From contig VWZF01003332.1 in NCBI GenBank assembly GCA_013396755.1, forward strand, positions 62,001 through 126,000: DNA of 64,000 nucleotides. The letters run 5' to 3'. The notes under the pieces are model-generated. The model was given only the letters and a program-made list of their open reading frames with translations, ran no database searches and had not been told where the DNA came from. The translations under genes and the position numbers were made by a program. This DNA is from Sclerurus mexicanus. Taxonomy: Eukaryota; Chordata; Aves; Passeriformes; Furnariidae. Positions 25,316 to 35,244 of this stretch are shown here, one piece after another. Numbering within the stretch: position 1 is the stretch's first letter; each line of letters starts with the position of its first letter.

Positions 25316-28300
25316 CTATAAAAAAAGAGAGTAAAGAATAACCAAGACAGATGTTAGGATGACTTCAGAGTGCCTCCACTTATTTCTGTTCTAAAAGCAG
25401 TAAAACTCCTCATTAGATTTCACCTTGTTCGTTTTCATTAGCAAAGTGTATTCCTGTTCTTCTCACAGAATCTGAGAAGACAAACTGACTACCATGTCAC
25501 AAAAGTTGCTCTACACATCCCTTATGCACATTAATCTAGTTAAAATTCACCAATGAAATTAAGTTTCTCAGTCAGAATCTATCAGAAAAAAAAAAGCATA
25601 GCCACTGTGAACAGTAAGTCGTCTTGGCTTCAATCAGTTTACTGAACCTGAAACAAGGAGAATCCTAGGAAAAGGAATTTTTCATTGATCAGTCTTTTCA
25701 GTCTTTGGCACAATAGCTGTATCTAAACACTGTACTTTCAGATTCTTACCTTAGTCCTAAGTAGTAATGCTGACACTACAAAGTGCCTTAGGAAAAAAAC
25801 AAAAAAATCAGGAAAATATTTTAATTATTCTAAAGCACAAGTTATTTATTGCCATATAACACCTGATTTACTTTCCTAAAGACTGGACATTATTATCATC
25901 AAGCAAGAAACTCAGAAAGACAGTTCCCACTACCTAAATCTTATAGTCTCTACAGACACACTAATCTGATGGATTTTCTTTCTACACACACAACCTGTGA
26001 CATATTCATCTCATCCACTGCAATCTTGATTACATTAATAGCTACTTCTCCATCCCTGAAAACACAAGGATACAATTTCAATGCAAATATAAGATATTCA
26101 ACACTGAAATCTAATGGACTGCTAGCAGCAGGAATCCAACTTCATGTCCTATATGCCACAGTAATATAAACATATTCTTGGTAATGCTCACACTAGTCTC
26201 ATACTACATGCACAGTATTTTGTAAACTTTTAGATTACTGTAAATTTTCAGTTTACTTCCACCACAAACACAGAAAACTTACTTGAAAATCTGCATGAAA
26301 AGTACAGTTTGAACAATAGGATTTCTTAAACACCTGATAGATTTTTCGACTTCACAAAAGTCAACCATCAACTCTTACCTCAATGGGAAGCCTCTTGAAA
26401 GTTGTTACAAGGTGGTCGGCTGCTGTAGCTACTCCAACCAGAGCAGCTACTTTATCTGGGCGTGCTATTGCAGCATGAAGCATCAGCCATCCACCCATGC
26501 TGGAGCCCACCAGAATCTGGAAAAAAAAAACCATATAAGAAAATACACTGTTTTACAAGAAAAAGGCTAATAAGTTTTTTCTTCTTTTACAAAATATCAG
26601 TTTTCACTTTGTTTACCACTTAAACCTTGGGCATAATCCTGCTGTCCTTACCCAGGCAGAACTGCTGTCACCTCCAGTGGAAATTTTGCCTGAGTAAGCA
26701 CCACAAGATCTGGTATTTATTATTCTGTTTGGCATGGCTGGTTATTGCTGCCTGAGACTGAAACACTGTAAACAAAATAAGAGTTGAAACAATTCAGTAT
26801 CACATGCATACTTTATGTTTCCTTCTTAAAATAAATGCACGTGGTAAAGGCTCAGTGCAGCAAAAGAAGAAAACAAATGCAATTCATAATACAAAATTGT
26901 TTTTAAAAAATACCAGGTTGGAGGAGGTTCCAAGTTTCTCACAGTAACTTCTAAAGTAACTGAAGAAGTCAAATACTGCTTCTGTTGACCTTTTTTTAAA
27001 GCTATTTAATCATATGGAGTATCTTAGCTTGTAACCTTTCTGCAAATCCTTTAATTAATGAGTCAGCATGGGACAGTGATACACTTTTTCTTAAGAGGGC
27101 TGCACTGCACTGAACTGTTACCTGTCCCCTGTCAGATGGCACCTCCATCATGAGGCTTTCTCAGACCCTCTGGGATGACAGCCTTGCTCTGAGTAGGAAC
27201 TGCTAATAAACAGCCTCCAGGAGGCCCTGCCAACCCATGCTTCTGTGATTTTATGATCCACCTGCTTGCAAAAGAGGTCCTACAAATACAACATCTCAAA
27301 TGATTCAGCTTGAAAGTGAGCAGGTGTCAGTTGTTCAGCAGAAGCTACTGTTGACCAGACCTATTATGGCATATTTCAGTGTTCTACCTCGAGGGCAAAA
27401 AGGATTCTATATTTAAAAATAAAATATAACCTGTGGTCCATCTGTAAGTTCATCCAGTATAGAAAGAACATCTTTTCTCCACTTCCCAATTGTACACTCC
27501 GCAAATTTACCATCTGAACTTCCACATCCTGTATAATCAAATCTGAAAAAGTAACAATCAAAATGAAAGTCATAGTACTGTCTACAGCAACATGGACACT
27601 AACTAAACACTACTATTTAATAAAATTAAACAGGGGACAAGATACCCATTAAATATTTTCTTACTTGGTCGTGACTTATTACTCGCACCAGAAATCACAT
27701 AAAAAGAGGTTTAAACACAACACACGCAACTAAGTGATGCAGTGTTTTCTTATAATTTGATATAACAACTTAGAGGACCAGAAAATTTCTCTTGCAGACA
27801 AAAAGATTCTAAATAATTCAATTTCAAAGGCACTTTTAAAATGTACAAACTCTCTTTCAAACACTGTACCCAAATAGAAGATTTATGACACTCAGCATTC
27901 AACCTAGTCTATCAAAGGACAGCATCATCAACCATGGGCATGTTCTTCCAAAACCATGGAAGACACAAGGTAACTTAATCAGACTTGGCCGTAAAGAACC
28001 ATGCTGACAGTGGTAACTTAAAAAAACAGAATTCCAAGTCCTTCCTCCTTCATATATGTGCCTATATCCTGATTGTAACATGTAGCACTGGCTAGACTGT
28101 AGAAATTTATTAGAGAGTTTTCTGAATTACTTTCAGAATACATTCTCCTGATTTACCTCAATCTCTGTACAGAAATCCTACGTTTTGAAACAAAAGAAAG
28201 ACTTCTTAGCTTATCAACAGTACAGGAGGCATTCCAATCCAAATGCCAAAGTTTACATGTCTGTAGTAAAACTCCCTCCCCCAAACAGTGACACTACTTT

Positions 28301-30284
28301 CATTTTCTCAAGAACAGTACTCCGCATGTACCTGACGAAGGAATGACCTAGTGATTTGCAGAAGTCTTCAAGGGCAGTTGCTTTCTGACCATTCATATTT
28401 GAATTAAAGCCTGGAAGGAAAATAACCCCTGGATTCCTGCCTTTTAGTTTATGATAAGCAAGATTTGGTCGATCAGGTCGAGTAAGAAAACTGACTGATG
28501 ACTTCAGCCTGTAAACTAATAAAAAGAGCTATTTAGTAGAATCATGACAATCTTGGCAGAAATAGTAGTATTTTATAAATCTAGGGTTCAGGAAATAAGG
28601 GTACATTATGCGAAAATAAGGTATTTCGGCTAGAGGAAAAAAAAAATCTCCTGTGTTCTTTAATGACTGACAAGTATTAATGAACCTGAAAGAGAAGGCT
28701 GACTGTGAACCATCCTCGAATTATTAAATGCCAGCCATATACGGAGTTCACTCAACAATTAGCAAAGTGGTTGACTGAAGACAAATGCTAAGATGCCCTA
28801 GACTTCATCTGTCCTCATGTTTTATACTATCTTGAATGTATTTACTCATTCCACATGAAATGGTAAGATTTTTTTATCTGCTTCTTTTAGCTTTTTATTT
28901 TACCTTTTTGGTTTTTTCCAGACTGAATTTCAAAAAAGTATAATTTTGGGACTAGAGCAGTCTGTACAATGGTGAGTTTGCAAGTACATGAGGTGACAAA
29001 TCTTTCATGAAAAATAAAACTAAACAACAAAACTGCACCTGTATCAAAATCCTGCATCCACACAATATATGGAGATGCACAATGGGGAAGTTCAAAAACA
29101 AGAATTGGGAAAGAATGTTGTGACTAACTTTTTTAACACAATGAACATAAAAGAACATTAGCACTGTTCAAAACCAAATTAAATAAATAACATGTAGCCT
29201 TTTTCATTGTATCTTCAACACCTATTCTGCTTAAGTTAAATAATATTGCCAGAAACATTGACAAAAAATAATGATTACAATGCTATTGTAACATCAGTTG
29301 TTTTCTCAGATACAAAGCACAGAAGGGAAAAAACAAAATGCACCTATATTTTCTATGCAATTTAATTATGTTATGAGCATGAGAAACTGTGATTGAGACC
29401 AGTGCTATATGTCAAAACCAAAGAAGTCCTCTGAGAACATTTGGGAATGCTCCAGCACTGTGACCTACCCATGGCCAACAGCAGCAGAATAACACAGTTG
29501 TGACAGGTAATGGACTCAGCCCTGCCCACACCTGGTTTCATGCAATCTCTTGAGCTCCAGGAGTAAGGCAGGGCCAGCTCTGCCAGCAGGAACTGTGGCC
29601 TAGCCTGGTCTCAGAATACCCAAAGACACACTCAAACAGACACTCTGTTCATGTTATCATTATAAACATGCAGAAAGGCAGAAAAAACAGCAACAAACCC
29701 CTCCTCTGTTCTTGTTTTCATGCAGCTACAAAATGTGTGCCCTTAGCGGCAAGTTTTACTCATTGAGCAGCCTCAGATGAGATTCATCACCTTTTCTGTC
29801 AAATTTAAGGAAATGAATGAACTCAACAAGTCAGACAAGCGCAGAATCTGGAAGAGTAAGGGCGGAGGGTGGGGTGCACTATGTGTTTTGGCAGAGGCCC
29901 ATCTCGCTCCGAAGTGGATGCCAGCAAAGTTCTTCAGGTGCCTGGTGACGCCTCACACACGTGCACGCTTCACACCCAAGCTAAGGCACTGGCACACCGA
30001 GCTGCAGCCCCTCAAAACGGAGCGGGGGCACGAGCTGAGGGCCCACACAACACACGGGGGAAAGGAGCTGCCCCCTCTGTCCACAGACACCGAACCATCT
30101 CCGGCACAGATGGCAGGGGACGGGAAACCTGTCAGGAGCTCCGTTCCTCGAAGAGGAGCGAACTTTCCACATCCCCACCTCAGCCCCGCGGGACGCGCCG
30201 AATGAAGACGGCGCTGAAGGGGTGTCACCCCCCCCGCTGACCGAGAACAGCCCCGCGGCCACCACAGCCGGCACCGACCCACAT
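24974..30284 (-). CDS. ABHD10: ABHD10, mitochondrial alpha/beta-hydrolase (S-depalmitoylase), five exons
   Basis: ABHD10 is a mitochondrial serine hydrolase described as a mycophenolic-acid acyl-glucuronide esterase and as a depalmitoylase of peroxiredoxin-5. Joining 30284-30179, 28508-28332, 27542-27431, 26516-26379 and 25315-24974 gives about 291 residues once one base is allowed for in exon 1. The usual length is near 306. Visible landmarks: PGVIFLPGF (oxyanion region), RFDYTGCGSSDG, the nucleophile elbow ILVGSSMGGW with catalytic serine, HGMKDGDVPW with the acid residue, and RKIGQHRMNEK with the catalytic histidine. The C-terminal IDKLSTLA is family-like. Exons 2-5 join in phase with consensus GT-AG sites. 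Exon 1 is less certain; see its own entry. The catalytic assignments rest on family knowledge, not on structure. Confidence 0.93.
26379..26516 (-). CDS. ABHD10: ABHD10 exon 4 (nucleophile elbow)
   Basis: 138 bases, 46 whole codons, between a T-run acceptor ending CCAG and donor GTAAGAG. Begins ILVGSSMGGWLMLHAAIARP. The second serine of GSSMGG sits in the GxSxG nucleophile position. Ends KRLPIE in phase 0. Confidence 0.96.
27165..27260 (+). repeat. Degraded CR1 3' tail
   Basis: The end GCCCTGCCAACCCATGCTTC followed by TGTGATTTTATGAT resembles a decayed CR1 terminus. Upstream, 27100-27165 may belong to it but is too diverged to be sure. Lies in an ABHD10 intron. Confidence 0.45.
27431..27542 (-). 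CDS. ABHD10: ABHD10 exon 3
   Basis: 112 bases between acceptor TTTTTCAG and donor GTTATATT (a weak donor after the invariant GT). Encodes FDYTGCGSSDGKFAECTIGK and then WRKDVLSILDELTDGPQ, ending in phase 0. Confidence 0.95.
28332..28508 (-). CDS. ABHD10: ABHD10 exon 2
   Basis: 177 bases between acceptor TTTACAG and donor GTACATG. Encodes LKSSVSFLTRPDRPNLAYHK, then GRNPGVIFLPGF and a helix ending FCKSLGHSFV, with a split arginine codon. It holds the first core strands and the HG-like oxyanion loop region of the hydrolase fold. Confidence 0.95.
28509..30178 (-). other. ABHD10: ABHD10 first intron
   Basis: About 1.7 kb. No coding sequence is seen. It grades into the CpG-rich block on its right side. 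Confidence 0.7.
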
Positions 30285-30440
30285 CCTCTCCCGTGCGGCT
30301 GACACCCCTTCTCCTCCGAGCTCCCCGGGGCTCTTCCCTTACCCGGGAGCCCCCGGGCCGNGCGCCGTGAACCGGCTTGGGAAGCGGGGAACAACTTCTT
30401 GGCAGTAAGGGAACAGAGCGCGCGTTTCCCTGAGCCGGAG
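29870..30440 (-). promoter_or_regulatory. ABHD10: CpG-rich block, ABHD10 promoter
   Basis: This is the only strongly GC- and CpG-rich stretch in the window, densest from about 30160 to 30440 (many CGC, GCG and CCGG sites), against an otherwise AT-rich background. It overlaps predicted ABHD10 exon 1, as expected for a TATA-less housekeeping promoter. One base (30361) is unresolved. On the upstream side it is bounded within about 160 bases of the proposed ATG by CR1-derived sequence. The transcription start cannot be fixed by eye. Confidence 0.6.
30179..30284 (-). CDS. ABHD10: ABHD10 exon 1 (predicted; apparent one-base frameshift)
   Basis: Exon 2 needs an upstream exon ending two bases into a codon. 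The only donor seen in the CpG-rich block that suits this is GGGGCTGAG before GTGGGG at 30179. Reading back in that phase gives LHSARPAGL before the splice, an Arg/Leu-rich stretch suitable for a mitochondrial presequence, but that frame has no ATG before the gap. An ATG at 30284-30282 opens a frame (MWVGAGCGGRGAVLGQ) that hits TGA straight after a run of eight G (plus-strand C run at 30227-30234). A one-base length error in that run would join the two frames into a 35-codon presequence. The start is therefore a proposal. Confidence 0.45.
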
Positions 30441-31505
30441 GTGTGCCCTTGTGGCCAAGAAGGCGAGTGGAATGCTGGGGTGCATTAGGAAGAGCATTGC
30501 CCGCAGGTGGAGGCAGGTGATCCTCTCCCTCCGCCCTGGTGAGGCNNNNNNNNNNNNNNNNNNNNNNNNNNNNNNNNNNNNNNNNNNNNNNNNNNNNNNN
30601 NNNNNNNNNNNNNNNNNNNNNNNNNNNNNNNNNNNNNNNNNNNNNNNNNNNNNNNNNNNNNNNNNNNNNNNNNNNNNNNNNNNNNNNNNNNNNNNNNNNN
30701 NNNNNNNNNNNNNNNNNNNNNNNNNNNNNNNNNNNNNNNNNNNNNNNNNNNNNNNNNNNNNNNNNNNNNNNNNNNNNNNNNNNNNNNNNNNNNNNNNNNN
30801 NNNNNNNNNNNNNNNNNNNNNNNNNNNNNNNNNNNNNNNNNNNNNNNNNNNNNNNNNNNNNNNNNNNNNNNNNNNNNNNNNNNNNNNNNNNNNNNNNNNN
30901 NNNNNNNNNNNNNNNNNNNNNNNNNNNNNNNNNNNNNNNNNNNNNNNNNNNNNNNNNNNNNNNNNNNNNNNNNNNNNNNNNNNNNNNNNNNNNNNNGATC
31001 CTCTCCCTCAGCCCTGGTGAGGCACATCTGGAGTGCTGTGTCCAGTTCTGGGCTCCTCGGGACAAGAAAGACATGGAGCTCCTGAAGGCGTCCAGCGGAG
31101 GGCAGCGAGGGCGATTAAGGGACTGGAGCGTCTCTCCCACACGGAGAGGCTGAGGGAGCTGGGCCTGTTGAGCCTTGAGACTACAGAGGGGACCTCATCA
31201 ATGTGCATGAATATCTAAAGAGAGGGTGCTGAGAGGATGAAGCCAGGCTCTTTCCGGTGGTGCTGAGCACTATGATGAGAGGCAACAGGCAGAAACTAAA
31301 TGAACAGGAACATGAGGATGAACTTCTTTACTGTGCGGGTGACCACACATAGGAACAGGTTGCCCAGAGAGGGTCTGGAGTCACTGGAGATACTCAAGAA
31401 CCATCTGGAGGCAATCCTGTGCCACGTGCCCTGCGATGACCCTGCTGGAGCAGGGATGTTGGACCAGATGAGCCACTGGTCCCTTCCAACCTGATCCATT
31501 CTGTG
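30441..31505 (+). mobile_element. CR1 LINE fragment (end of reverse transcriptase and 3' UTR), interrupted by a gap
   Basis: The left part reads as a CR1 reverse-transcriptase C-terminal region (AKKASGMLGCIRKSIARRWR, then VILSL). The right part continues with AHLECCVQFWAP, DKKDMELL and, further on, MNFFTVRVT and NRLPREGLESLEILKN, broken by frameshifts. It ends in CCCTTCCAACCTGATCCATT and CTGTGAG, the CR1 tail. Inactive remnant. Its 5' end abuts the ABHD10 CpG block. Confidence 0.9.
30546..30996. other. Assembly gap (451 N) flanked by a 27-base direct repeat
   Basis: Bases 30519-30545 and 30997-31023 are the same 27-mer with one difference (CCTCCG versus CCTCAG). CR1 reads straight through if the two copies are merged. 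Confidence 0.95.
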
Positions 31506-31619
31506 AGTGTTCTGGAGAGGGCATGCTCCTCGAGGGCCTCTGTACCAGGCAAGGCTGGATGCACCTGTCCCTCAGGCTGCCTCTCTGTATGTAGGTATAA
31601 TCTGTTAGGGTTCCATATC

Positions 31620-32280
31620 TGTTAGGATACATTTTGTTTTATTGACATGCGGAAAAACCCCACAACTAGGTAGTTGTAGAGAAGGTACATTTATTCAGCG
31701 CTGGGTGCATGGGGGATTTGTCCACCAAAAACATGCACACCCTTCTGTGCTTACAGGTTTGTTTAAAAACAGCTAAAACATGCATATTCATTATTTCTTT
31801 ATACATATTCATTATTTTCTTAGAAAAGGCAGGGTTATTCTAATTAGTTCCAAGAAGTAATTTCCATTTTCTCCACCCTGCGCTCCTCCCATCCGAGTTT
31901 GCGCAGTGGCTTCCATTTTTCCTGGGCCGGGGTCTTCGGGGGTCTTGGGGATGAAGATCGTGGGTCTTCCTCTCTGTGTCCTTTTGAACTTGGCTCAAAA
32001 AGTAACTCAAACCGGTTCTGTTGGCAACTCAAACCCGCCTAATGAGCAAACCTTTATAATTGTTTTACTTTCTTGACATATTTCCTGATTTATTTTAGTT
32101 TCTTGAAGCTTCAAGGCCAGGTACTGATAGCAACCATAACATACTCCCTGTTAATTATGGCCTTAACCATACAGTCTATCTTTGTGGCTTCAGCAAAAGC
32201 CCCTACAATTATTTCTATTAACCCTCTCGTGTTAGTTCCCTATCGATAGTTCCCTCTTAGTGTTAGTTCTCTATGTTACA
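31620..32280 (-). mobile_element. Probable solo LTR, minus orientation
   Basis: Forward ends TG...CA (TGTTAGGATACA to ATGTTACA). On the minus strand there is a TATAAAGG box at 32058-32051, followed by AATAAA hexamers at 31695-31690 and 31643-31638, and the upstream end carries direct copies of GAACTAACAC. That order (repeats, TATA, poly(A) signal) suits an LTR. No target-site duplication was found, so the exact ends are uncertain. No coding region adjoins it. Confidence 0.5.
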
Positions 32281-32573
32281 TTGTATCAGTTATTGATTCC
32301 TTATATCATTATATATATGAATGTATAAAAAGTATTGCACTAATTACCTGTCCCTTACAGACAGCCAGAAAGGGCATTTCAAACCCCAACTTCCCTCCCT
32401 CAGTCACCTCTCCAGCAGTATCAATGTGTGGCTGTTTGTCACCTGCAGGGCCCCCAGTCTCACACCTCCTCACCTTCTCAGCCTTGGCTGTATGGGCACG
32501 GTAGCCCAAGGTCTTTCTGCATCGTACCGTTTTACATACAGGCCATGGCAGACACCCAGAAAGAAAGAAAATA

Positions 32574-32625
32574 ATCATAGAATCGCCGAATCATTTAGGT
32601 TGGAAAAGATCTTCAAGATCGAGCC
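32574..32625 (-). repeat. Short CR1 3' tail, antisense
   Basis: ATCATAGAATCGCCGAATCA, then TTAGGTTGGAAAAGATCTTC: the reverse complement of a CR1 terminus, strongly truncated. Confidence 0.8.
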
Positions 32626-33269
32626 AGGGCAGCAGCTGTCAGCACCTGTAGGTTATGGGACACAACAGCTGAGGTTTGCAATTGCCCAAGATCCTTCAGG
32701 GTAAGCGGGGCCTTGACTTCTGTGGGAGTTAAGCTTGGAGAGCTTGAAGACTGATCATAAAAGATGGTGCCTACTACCATGATTTCCTTCCATTGTCCTG
32801 ATAATCCATGATTACAAAACCCATCACACTTCATAATGATGACAGCAAACTGTGAAAAGAAATTGATCATAAAACCGAAAGGACTTTCACAATGAGCTAA
32901 GACTTCTTGCAATTCAAGTCATATATAAGTCAAATACCGTGAAAACTGGGAAATGCACAAACTTGAGTAATTTCTGGTTTGCACATAAACAAAAAAATTG
33001 TCTATATCCAAGGCTGGTGATAAATTTTTCAATAAGGTTCATGAAAAAAGAAAAGGTAATATATTATGTACATGCAGTAAACAGACTATGCTCCTAATTT
33101 CACTGCCATCTGAAAGATTACTTTCCATAGCTCTTTTATGGGGAAACACAGGGAACAGTTCAATTAAGCATTACTATGAAACACAATATTGCTTGCACAA
33201 TTGTATGCAACTGCTTAAGAGACAAGCAGAAATGTCTCAAGATAAAGCAACAAGAAAATATTTGAAACA

Positions 33270-35103
33270 AATATATTTTTAAAAATGTTTATTGAAATGC
33301 CTTCATTGCTTCATGCAGGATACAAAAATTATTAGAAAACCTTTATAACCATACTTACGAGTAAAATCAAGATACATCAGGGAAAAATAATAATTGTATA
33401 AACAAACCCAATTTATTTCTGATAGTTTTAAATCGTAGATTACAGGCTGTGATCTGCACAGATGATAACAATTATCTTGTGACAACAGTCCCTTCTTTCA
33501 TGAGTCAAATAGAAACCAATATTTGTCATGCTAGATCAACTACACCACCTGTGTATACTAGAAAAAATTCAACCCATTCATTAGATATAGGGTTTAAAAA
33601 ATATAAAAAAAATATGCTGCCAGCATACTTCTATTCTGGTTTCAGTTTATTTGTTCCATCAAAAGCCATTAACTTTTCATCAAGAAAAAAGAAAGGCTAA
33701 TGTGATTTCTTCTAGTACACAAACCACAGAGCACGTAAGTTTAGATTACAGAAACGGAACCTCTTTAAAGTCATAATACAGAAGACTTCCTTGAAGCTCA
33801 GTTCAATTAAATAATTTACATTTTTGCAATATTAGTCAAGGACTTGGAAGCAATTTGCAGACCACTGCACCCTCAGTATTTTTATTGTTTTAGGAATCTC
33901 AATCCCTGCTACTTAAAATTTTCAGGGTTTTATTCATACACTGCTTAGTACTGATGCCTAAGGGTTTAGAACTTAGAACTCCTCTCTCTCTTTTTATTCT
34001 ATTTGACAGCATTATTATGTGTAGATATACATTAAATAAAAACAACAAAACTCTCTGGGGCTGAAAACCTGGCTCCAAAGAATTTAGATAGGTAGTGATT
34101 GTGGTCCTGGCTTCAAGGCAGGTAATGTTTGAGAAATTTCAGTAGAGCATTCACTTGGCACAAAGTAAGATTACAACCACACTGGGACCTTATTACGTAA
34201 AAGAAAATTGCTGTAGCGTCCAGAATCAGCTCATTCTATTCAACAGTGAAGATTAAAAAAAACCCACTCCTTATGAGGAAGTTAATATATGTGTTTCATT
34301 TCACATCCTTGTGGAAAAAAAAAATTCATCTTTAAGGCTATCCTCTTTTCTTGTCAAGCTCTGTAGATGCAGACTTGAAACATACAGTTGGTGTCTCTGA
34401 GTGTTTGAACACATAGACTATCATAACAATTTAATTACATTAAAGTCATGAAGGAATTTGGCACTGCCCCCTTACAGAAAGTTAGGTAGAACACTAACAA
34501 TACAAAAACATTATAATAAGGGAATTGTATAACTCTTTGGCTCTGTTGTAACACTCAACTACTAAGGCAAGAACTGTGTGTACCTTAGGGTTGCAGGGTT
34601 TTTTTTTTTTGTATTTTTATAAAATACTTGACTAAAAGTTTTAAAAAATCACCTAATCATCTGTAAATGTCAAATGCGGCATATTAAAATATATGCTTAT
34701 TACACCTTCTTGTTCCACTACTAGAATTTTTGCATACTGATGAGAACACACACATTTGTAAACTGTTCAGTATGAGTTTACGAAGACATTCTCCATACAA
34801 GAGAATTTGTAGAAACTTATCATTGAATCAAGATACTGTAATGAAAATTGCCTGATTATCTGTCTTGGAGCACTATGATTCTCTCAACAGCTTTAGCTCT
34901 CTTGTTCCTATAAATATCAACTAAAACAAGTAACACCCCCACACCCCCCCGCCTCCTTTTCAATGCATTTGTAAACCCCTGAGGTTTTGGGTGCACATCA
35001 TAAGGAGGACATTTCAGGGTATTCACTGGCTTTTCAGCTTTCACTACATATGGCTAACTTCATTTGCTATGTTATTGCAACATGCCCTACTGCTCCCCTT
35101 TTA
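33270..35103 (-). other. PHLDB2: PHLDB2 3' UTR (extent inferred)
   Basis: No exon-like sequence is visible here. Canonical AATAAA hexamers on the minus strand occur at 35105-35100 (overlapping the stop), around 33650, around 33415 and at 33293-33288. The last would give a UTR near 1.8 kb. The true end cannot be chosen without transcript data. Confidence 0.35.
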
Positions 35104-35244
35104 TTACAACATGAAGTGGGTGTAGCCTTCTGCGCCTGTAACAATAACATCCATCCATATCCTCATGGCTTCTGGTGAAGGAGCAACCATATAGTATATA
35201 CGGTCATGGGTTTTAACACTGAAAGTGAGCAATGGGTTGGGACT
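35104..35244 (-). CDS. PHLDB2: PHLDB2 last coding exon
   Basis: 141 bases, 46 codons and stop, acceptor TATTTTAG. Begins SPNPLLTFSVKTHDRIYYMV, with the C-terminal PH helix AMRIWMDVIV and terminal GAEGYTHFML. The stop TAA (35106-35104) overlaps an AATAAA hexamer. Confidence 0.96.
   Translation of the reverse strand, partial: SPNPLLTFSVKTHDRIYYMVAPSPEAMRIWMDVIVTGAEGYTHFML

Noticed and set aside
29777..30240. 142- and 123-codon plus-strand open frames in the CpG block
   Set aside because: Composition effect of GC-rich DNA. No family signature, and they lie opposite ABHD10 exon 1.
29953..31153. Long open frames (up to 395 codons) spanning the gap
   Set aside because: Mostly N residues; the readable parts are CR1 or promoter sequence.
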